This document shows, in pieces, positions 6,485 through 9,183 of a stretch of 9,183 bases of DNA. The position numbers and the translations under genes were made by a program. Numbering within the stretch: the stretch's first letter is position 1; each line of letters starts with the position of its first letter. The notes under the pieces were generated by a model. It was not told the DNA's origin. It saw nothing but the letters and a program-made list of their open reading frames with translations, and did not search any database. Source of the stretch: Rhodospirillaceae bacterium UBA4479 (GTDB lineage Bacteria > Pseudomonadota > Alphaproteobacteria > Rhodospirillales > Casp-alpha2); NCBI GenBank assembly GCA_002389175.1, contig DGNZ01000082.1, positions 1 to 9,183 on the forward strand. The letters are read 5' to 3'.

Positions 6485-6718
6485 TTAGTTAAGAAATTCG
6501 GTTATTTCATCCAAGAGCGCGAGACGTTGTTTTTTTAAGTCCTCAAGATGAAGATCGTCCATGGGTTCTATGTTGGTTTCGCCTCTATGAATCTCCCTGT
6601 TAATGGAATGGTATTGATCGCTCAATTTGGCGAAATGCGCATTCTCTAAACGTAGCGTGTGGATGCGATCCGTATGGTCTGGAAACTCGCTCGTGAGTTC
6701 GTGTGGTGTGTGGCTCAA
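6485..6718 (-). CDS. YdcH/DUF465 family helical protein
   Basis: This protein has about 77 residues and is almost wholly helical. Its start SHTPHELTSEFPDHTDRIHTLR, then HFAKLSDQYHSINREIHR and a C-terminal LKKQRLALLDEI, match the YdcH/DUF465 family, whose members are about 70-80 residues and form a helical hairpin. The family's function is unknown. The frame extends upstream to an ATG at 6781, but the extra residues do not belong to the family. I prefer TTG at 6718, which has AGGGAG 6 nt before it and gives the usual N-terminus. The gene is convergent with the universal stress protein gene and about 200 bp from the divergent membrane-protein gene. Confidence 0.85.
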   Translation of the reverse strand: MSHTPHELTSEFPDHTDRIHTLRLENAHFAKLSDQYHSINREIHRGETNIEPMDDLHLEDLKKQRLALLDEITEFLN

Positions 6719-6724
6719 TTTAAG

Positions 6725-6730
6725 CTCCCT
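6725..6730 (-). promoter_or_regulatory. Ribosome binding site that fixes a TTG start for the DUF465 gene
   Basis: AGGGAG on the minus strand is followed after CTTAAA by TTG at 6718. This placement gives the family's usual first residues (M-SHTPHEL) and removes 21 unrelated residues of the longer reading frame. Confidence 0.7.
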
Positions 6731-6876
6731 GCGGTCATTTAGTGATTTTAGTATTATCCAGTCACGCGACCCCAGGCACATTGATGTGAATCAATGGCGG
6801 TCGCATTGTACTGTCGATCCGCTCTTTCCAATATTACGATCTTTAACATTTGGCTTTTTGGGGAAATGCGCTCTTA

Positions 6877-6898
6877 CTTGTGTCATGAGTAAACAAGT
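6877..6898. promoter_or_regulatory. Inverted repeat in the divergent intergenic region, possible operator
   Basis: ACTTGT (6877-6882) and ACAAGT (6893-6898) form a 6-bp inverted repeat with a 10-bp gap, just before the membrane-protein gene at 6915. The spacing of one to two turns is compatible with a dimeric regulator, but no regulator can be named and chance is possible. Confidence 0.25.
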
Positions 6899-6914
6899 GC
6901 GGGTGTAACGGTTC

Positions 6915-7355
6915 GTGGCGATAGCTCATATATTGTGTGATCGAAGGATCGTGTCGGCGCTGATTTGGCTCGGTATTTTGTTCGGCGTTTTAACCAAGAT
7001 ATTCCAGGGTGATTTCACAAGCGGTACGGACGCGCGCTCTGTTGAAGTTATCCCTTTTTTCTTTCTCTTCATTTTTCCGGTTGTGCCTTACCTGATTTGT
7101 TTCCTCGTCCTACGAAAAGTTACGAACCCGGTTTTGGTTTTGCCCGCTGTGGTATTTTTGATCGGCATGGACGTGCTCACTTATATTGAGGCCTTCATCA
7201 CCCCGACCTCCTCGACGGCGGGCCTTGGATTGATCATGGCGCCGTTTGTTAGCCTCATTCTCTTGCTCCCAATCGGATTTTTTCTGGGCTGGTTGTTGAC
7301 GCGGTTCGGTCCCTTGAAAACGGAAAGCACCAAGATGGGAGAAACGCAGATATGA
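6915..7355 (+). CDS. Hypothetical four-helix membrane protein
   Basis: I do not recognise this 146-residue protein. It has four hydrophobic segments, around residues 12-30, 44-66, 72-95 and 102-129, and a short charged cytoplasmic-type tail (FGPLKTESTKMGETQI). The start is uncertain: GTG at 6915 gives a long cytoplasmic N-terminus (MAIAHILCDRR), while GTG at 6951 is close to GAAGGA and would begin just before the first helix. No strong Shine-Dalgarno supports either. The regular helix spacing and positive residues at loop ends suggest a real inner-membrane protein. It is divergent from the DUF465 gene, and its stop overlaps a possible 24-residue ORF by 4 bp. Confidence 0.6.
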   Translation: MAIAHILCDRRIVSALIWLGILFGVLTKIFQGDFTSGTDARSVEVIPFFFLFIFPVVPYLICFLVLRKVTNPVLVLPAVVFLIGMDVLTYIEAFITPTSSTAGLGLIMAPFVSLILLLPIGFFLGWLLTRFGPLKTESTKMGETQI

Positions 7356-7426
7356 TTTTTCGCTTATGCCACATGTGTGCCAGCGTGATCATCCCGTTTG
7401 CGTCATTGGCGGTGTTAGCACAGTAA
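7352..7426 (+). CDS. Possible 24-residue ORF overlapping the membrane-protein gene
   Basis: An ATG overlaps the preceding stop as ATGA, a layout typical of coupled translation. The product, beginning MIFRLCHMCASV and ending SLAVLAQ, has the look of a signal peptide with nothing after it. It could be a remnant of an exported protein, a leader peptide, or chance. Nothing else supports it. Confidence 0.2.
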   Translation: MIFRLCHMCASVIIPFASLAVLAQ

Positions 7427-7480
7427 ATGCCAGCAGGCAGATCCTGTGGCACCTTTGTTAATCTCTTCATCTCGATTCAC

Positions 7481-7522
7481 GTCGTCCCGGGCGACCCCGG
7501 ACTTGATCCGGAGGGCCGGGAC
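7481..7522. repeat. Nested palindrome, unit 1 of the intergenic repeat cluster
   Basis: GTCCCGG (7484-7490) pairs with CCGGGAC (7516-7522). Inside, CCGGA and TCCGG form a second stem around CTTGA. This resembles the short CCCGG-rich palindromes dispersed in alphaproteobacterial genomes. It lies between the membrane-protein gene and zur. Confidence 0.7.
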
Positions 7523-7561
7523 CTTGTTTCACTCATAAATAAGCATTGGTTGCTGAGAAGA

Positions 7562-7588
7562 TCCCGGACAGCCTGACGGCTTTCGGGA
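7562..7588. repeat. Nested palindrome, unit 2 of the intergenic repeat cluster
   Basis: TCCCG (7562-7566) pairs with CGGGA (7584-7588), enclosing AGCC-TGAC-GGCT (7570-7581), a perfect 4-bp stem with a 4-nt loop. The layout parallels unit 1, which suggests related repeats. Confidence 0.6.
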
Positions 7589-7615
7589 CGATGAACATTA
7601 ATTCTCTATTTGTTA

Positions 7616-7633
7616 TCCCGGCGTAAGCCGGGA
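7616..7633. repeat. Perfect palindrome, unit 3 of the intergenic repeat cluster
   Basis: TCCCGGC (7616-7622) and GCCGGGA (7627-7633) form a perfect 7-bp stem around GTAA. It lies about 50 bp beyond the 3' end of zur and, in RNA from that strand, could also act as a transcript end. Confidence 0.75.
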
Positions 7634-7680
7634 CCCAGGGCCTGGAAATGAGTTTCCTATGTCTTCGTCAGGACGACGGT

Positions 7681-8115
7681 TTATGTGTCCCAGCAGCCGA
7701 CACATTTTCCCCGTAGTTCCACCACCGATTGATCGAGGGCAAAATTCGCGGTCCCGGCCAGTCCTTGAAGCTGGCTTGCCAACGCTTCATCTGCGATCTC
7801 AGCGACCGTGCCGCAGGTTTCGCAAATCATAAAAGCGACAGCATCGTGGGATTGTTCATGGGTATCACAGCTGGGGTGTTTACAGGCGACGAACGCATTT
7901 TGCGTTTCCAGTCGATGGACGATGCCGAATTCTAATAATTTTTCGAGCGCCCGGTACACCTGCAGTGGGGCGCGAAATCCCTGATCACGAAGCTCATCCA
8001 AAATCGTATAGGCACTGAGCGGACACGCCGCGCTGGTCAGTGCGCCGAAAACCAAGGCCTGATTTTTGGTCAATTTCGGCATGTGCCCATGATCGTCGCT
8101 GTGTTGCGTGCTCAT
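7681..8115 (-). CDS. zur: Zinc uptake regulator Zur (Fur family)
   Basis: This 144-residue repressor senses zinc and, in characterised homologues, shuts off znu genes when Zn is ample. The N-terminal winged helix (about 14-70) has the Zur-like stretch SAYTILDELRDQGFRAPLQVYRALEKL. The C-terminal domain has the structural zinc cysteines C98-ETC-C101 and C138-VGC-C141. Candidate regulatory Zn ligands C78, H80, C83, H86 and H90 lie just before them. The short N-terminal tail also has several histidines. The start ATG overlaps the znuB stop by ATGA, so the gene is the last of the znu operon and translation is coupled. This gives an autoregulated loop by inference. Zur is preferred over Fur, Mur or PerR because of the znu context and the sequence around the recognition helix. 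Confidence 0.92.
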   Translation of the reverse strand: MSTQHSDDHGHMPKLTKNQALVFGALTSAACPLSAYTILDELRDQGFRAPLQVYRALEKLLEFGIVHRLETQNAFVACKHPSCDTHEQSHDAVAFMICETCGTVAEIADEALASQLQGLAGTANFALDQSVVELRGKCVGCWDT

Positions 8116-8930
8116 GCCTTACTCCTCGCCCCACTCTTGATAAAAACCCGAACCAAGGGGGTTAAACTGAATAAAAACAGGACGGTCGCAGCGACCACAA
8201 TTGATGGCCCCGATGGGGTATCCCAATGCAATGATCCCCCCAAACCGCCCAACACCGCCAAAACCCCGAACACGGCCGCCAACACCGCCATTTGTTCCGG
8301 CCCCTGGGCAAAGCGGCGTGCGGTGGCGGCGGGAATGATGAGCATCGCCGTAATCAACAGTACGCCGACGATCTTGATCGAAATAGCAATCACCGTGGCC
8401 ATCAACAACATGAATATGACGTTGATCCGGTCTGGGTTCATGCCTTCGGCCTCGGCCAGTTCTGGATTAACGGTGGCGGCAAACAGTGGATGCCAGATCA
8501 TCACCAACACGCCCAAAATAATGCCGCCGCCCGCATAGATGATGGCAATATCCATAACCGACACCGCCAGAATATCGCCGAATAAAAAACTCATCAGATC
8601 GACCCGGACCCAGGTCATAAACGCCAGCACAACCAGGCCCAGCGCCAATGCAGAATGCGCAAGCAAGCCCAGCAACGAGTCTGACGACAAGGTTGCACGC
8701 CGTTGCAGCATCAGCAGGGCCAGAGACACGCTGGCGGCGACGACAAACACGGCCAATGTCAGGTTCACATCAAATAACAAGGCAAACGCAACGCCCAGCA
8801 GGGCCGCATGGGACAGCGTATCACCGAAATAGGCCAGGCGTCGCCACACGATAAAACATCCCAAAGGTCCGGCGACCAACGCAACTCCAACCCCGGCGAT
8901 GATGGCGCGGGTAAAGAAATCATCCAACAT
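8112..8930 (-). CDS. znuB: Zinc ABC transporter permease ZnuB
   Basis: This 272-residue inner-membrane permease forms the channel for zinc imported with ZnuA and ZnuC. The ABC-3 family signatures are present: GDTLSHAALLGVAFA from residue 36, the coupling-helix region NPELAEAEGMN at 155-165, and GVLLITAMLIIPAATARR at 189-206. There are about seven to eight hydrophobic segments, and length matches E. coli ZnuB (about 261). The start is the ATG at 8930, which yields MLDDFF, rather than an in-frame GTG at 8987 that adds 19 unrelated residues and overlaps znuC coding sequence more deeply. It overlaps the znuC end by 11 bp and the zur start by 4 bp. Confidence 0.94.
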   Translation of the reverse strand: MLDDFFTRAIIAGVGVALVAGPLGCFIVWRRLAYFGDTLSHAALLGVAFALLFDVNLTLAVFVVAASVSLALLMLQRRATLSSDSLLGLLAHSALALGLVVLAFMTWVRVDLMSFLFGDILAVSVMDIAIIYAGGGIILGVLVMIWHPLFAATVNPELAEAEGMNPDRINVIFMLLMATVIAISIKIVGVLLITAMLIIPAATARRFAQGPEQMAVLAAVFGVLAVLGGLGGSLHWDTPSGPSIVVAATVLFLFSLTPLVRVFIKSGARSKA

Positions 8931-9183
8931 GGTGGGCCTCGTCTTTATTGGGCGGCGTCGCATCTTCAGTGTGATGGTGGTGACCATCTTCCGGATGGCA
9001 ATGCTCGGTCACCGTGCCATCGGCGTGACGTACGGTGCCATCTGGCAGATGGGTATGGTCGTGATCGTGCTCGTACACCGCCAATGTGGTGGCCGCACGG
9101 GCCCCGAACAGGCGACGATATTCATCACTGGATGCGACGTCTGTCGGTGTGCCCTGGCAGCAAATATGGCCGTTCAGGCAGAC
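8920..9183 (-). CDS. znuC: Zinc ABC transporter ATP-binding protein ZnuC, C-terminal part with His-rich tail (partial)
   Basis: The 87 visible codons are the C-terminus of an ABC ATPase; the Walker A, signature and Walker B motifs lie beyond the window edge. The first residues, VCLNGHICCQGTP, are the usual ZnuC stretch after the switch histidine. They are followed by the C-terminal segment ending near LAVYEHDH. The tail that follows is unusually histidine-rich: about 13 histidines in the last 47 residues, in clusters HDHDHTH, EHCH and HHHH. It includes the near-repeat DGTVRH and DGTVTEH. This tail is probably cytoplasmic and may bind zinc. The stop overlaps the znuB start by 11 bp, placing znuC first in the visible operon. 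The tail was read by translating the minus strand directly to the TGA at 8922-8920. Confidence 0.9.
   Translation of the reverse strand, partial: VCLNGHICCQGTPTDVASSDEYRRLFGARAATTLAVYEHDHDHTHLPDGTVRHADGTVTEHCHPEDGHHHHTEDATPPNKDEAHHVG

Noticed and set aside
7481..7677. CRISPR array
   Set aside because: The units differ in sequence and spacing, are internally palindromic and number only three; no cas genes are present.
8083..8538. Plus-strand open frame of 151 codons opposite znuB
   Set aside because: Low-complexity product rich in T, A and N, antisense to a clear permease; a frame shadow.

Overview
The window most likely comes from an alphaproteobacterium, probably a marine or aquatic Rhodospirillales-type organism. 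This is inferred from three things: a YdcH/DUF465 protein with the N-terminus usual in that class, a znuCB-zur operon, and small dispersed CCCGG-type palindromes common in alphaproteobacterial intergenic DNA. No rRNA or other decisive taxonomic marker is present.

Positions 1-110 hold no supportable gene. From 111 to 5966 there is a divergently arranged, self-contained uptake and catabolic locus. A LacI-family repressor (minus strand) faces an operon (plus strand) encoding a 60-residue two-helix membrane protein, the three parts of a TRAP transporter (Tat-exported DctP, small membrane subunit DctQ, large membrane subunit DctM), and a HisD-superfamily NAD-dependent dehydrogenase. The operon promoter can be read directly: a -35/-10 pair with 17-bp spacing is covered by two copies of the palindrome TGTAAGCGCTTACA (one perfect, one with a single mismatch) whose centres are 22 bp apart. 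The dehydrogenase looks like the catabolic HisD paralogue group that includes HpsN (sulfopropanediol 3-dehydrogenase) rather than a histidine-biosynthesis enzyme. The simplest model is that an anionic organosulfonate or similar hydroxy acid induces the operon by releasing LacI, enters through the TRAP system and is oxidised by the dehydrogenase. The substrate itself is not proven. A strong 26-bp palindrome between dctP and dctQ probably sets binding protein in excess over the membrane subunits.

Next come a universal stress protein (6044-6448) of the type often found beside TRAP systems, a YdcH/DUF465 helical protein (minus, from a TTG start at 6718), and an unrecognised four-helix membrane protein (6915-7355), possibly followed by a 24-residue overlapping ORF. 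A roughly 200-bp cluster of nested palindromes (7481-7677) separates this region from the last operon.

The right end (7681-9183, minus strand) is a zinc-uptake operon, znuC-znuB-zur. The genes overlap and the repressor Zur is last. ZnuC runs off the window edge and carries a long histidine-rich tail. Three genes (lacI, dctP, ydcH-like) appear to start at TTG, judged from Shine-Dalgarno placement.
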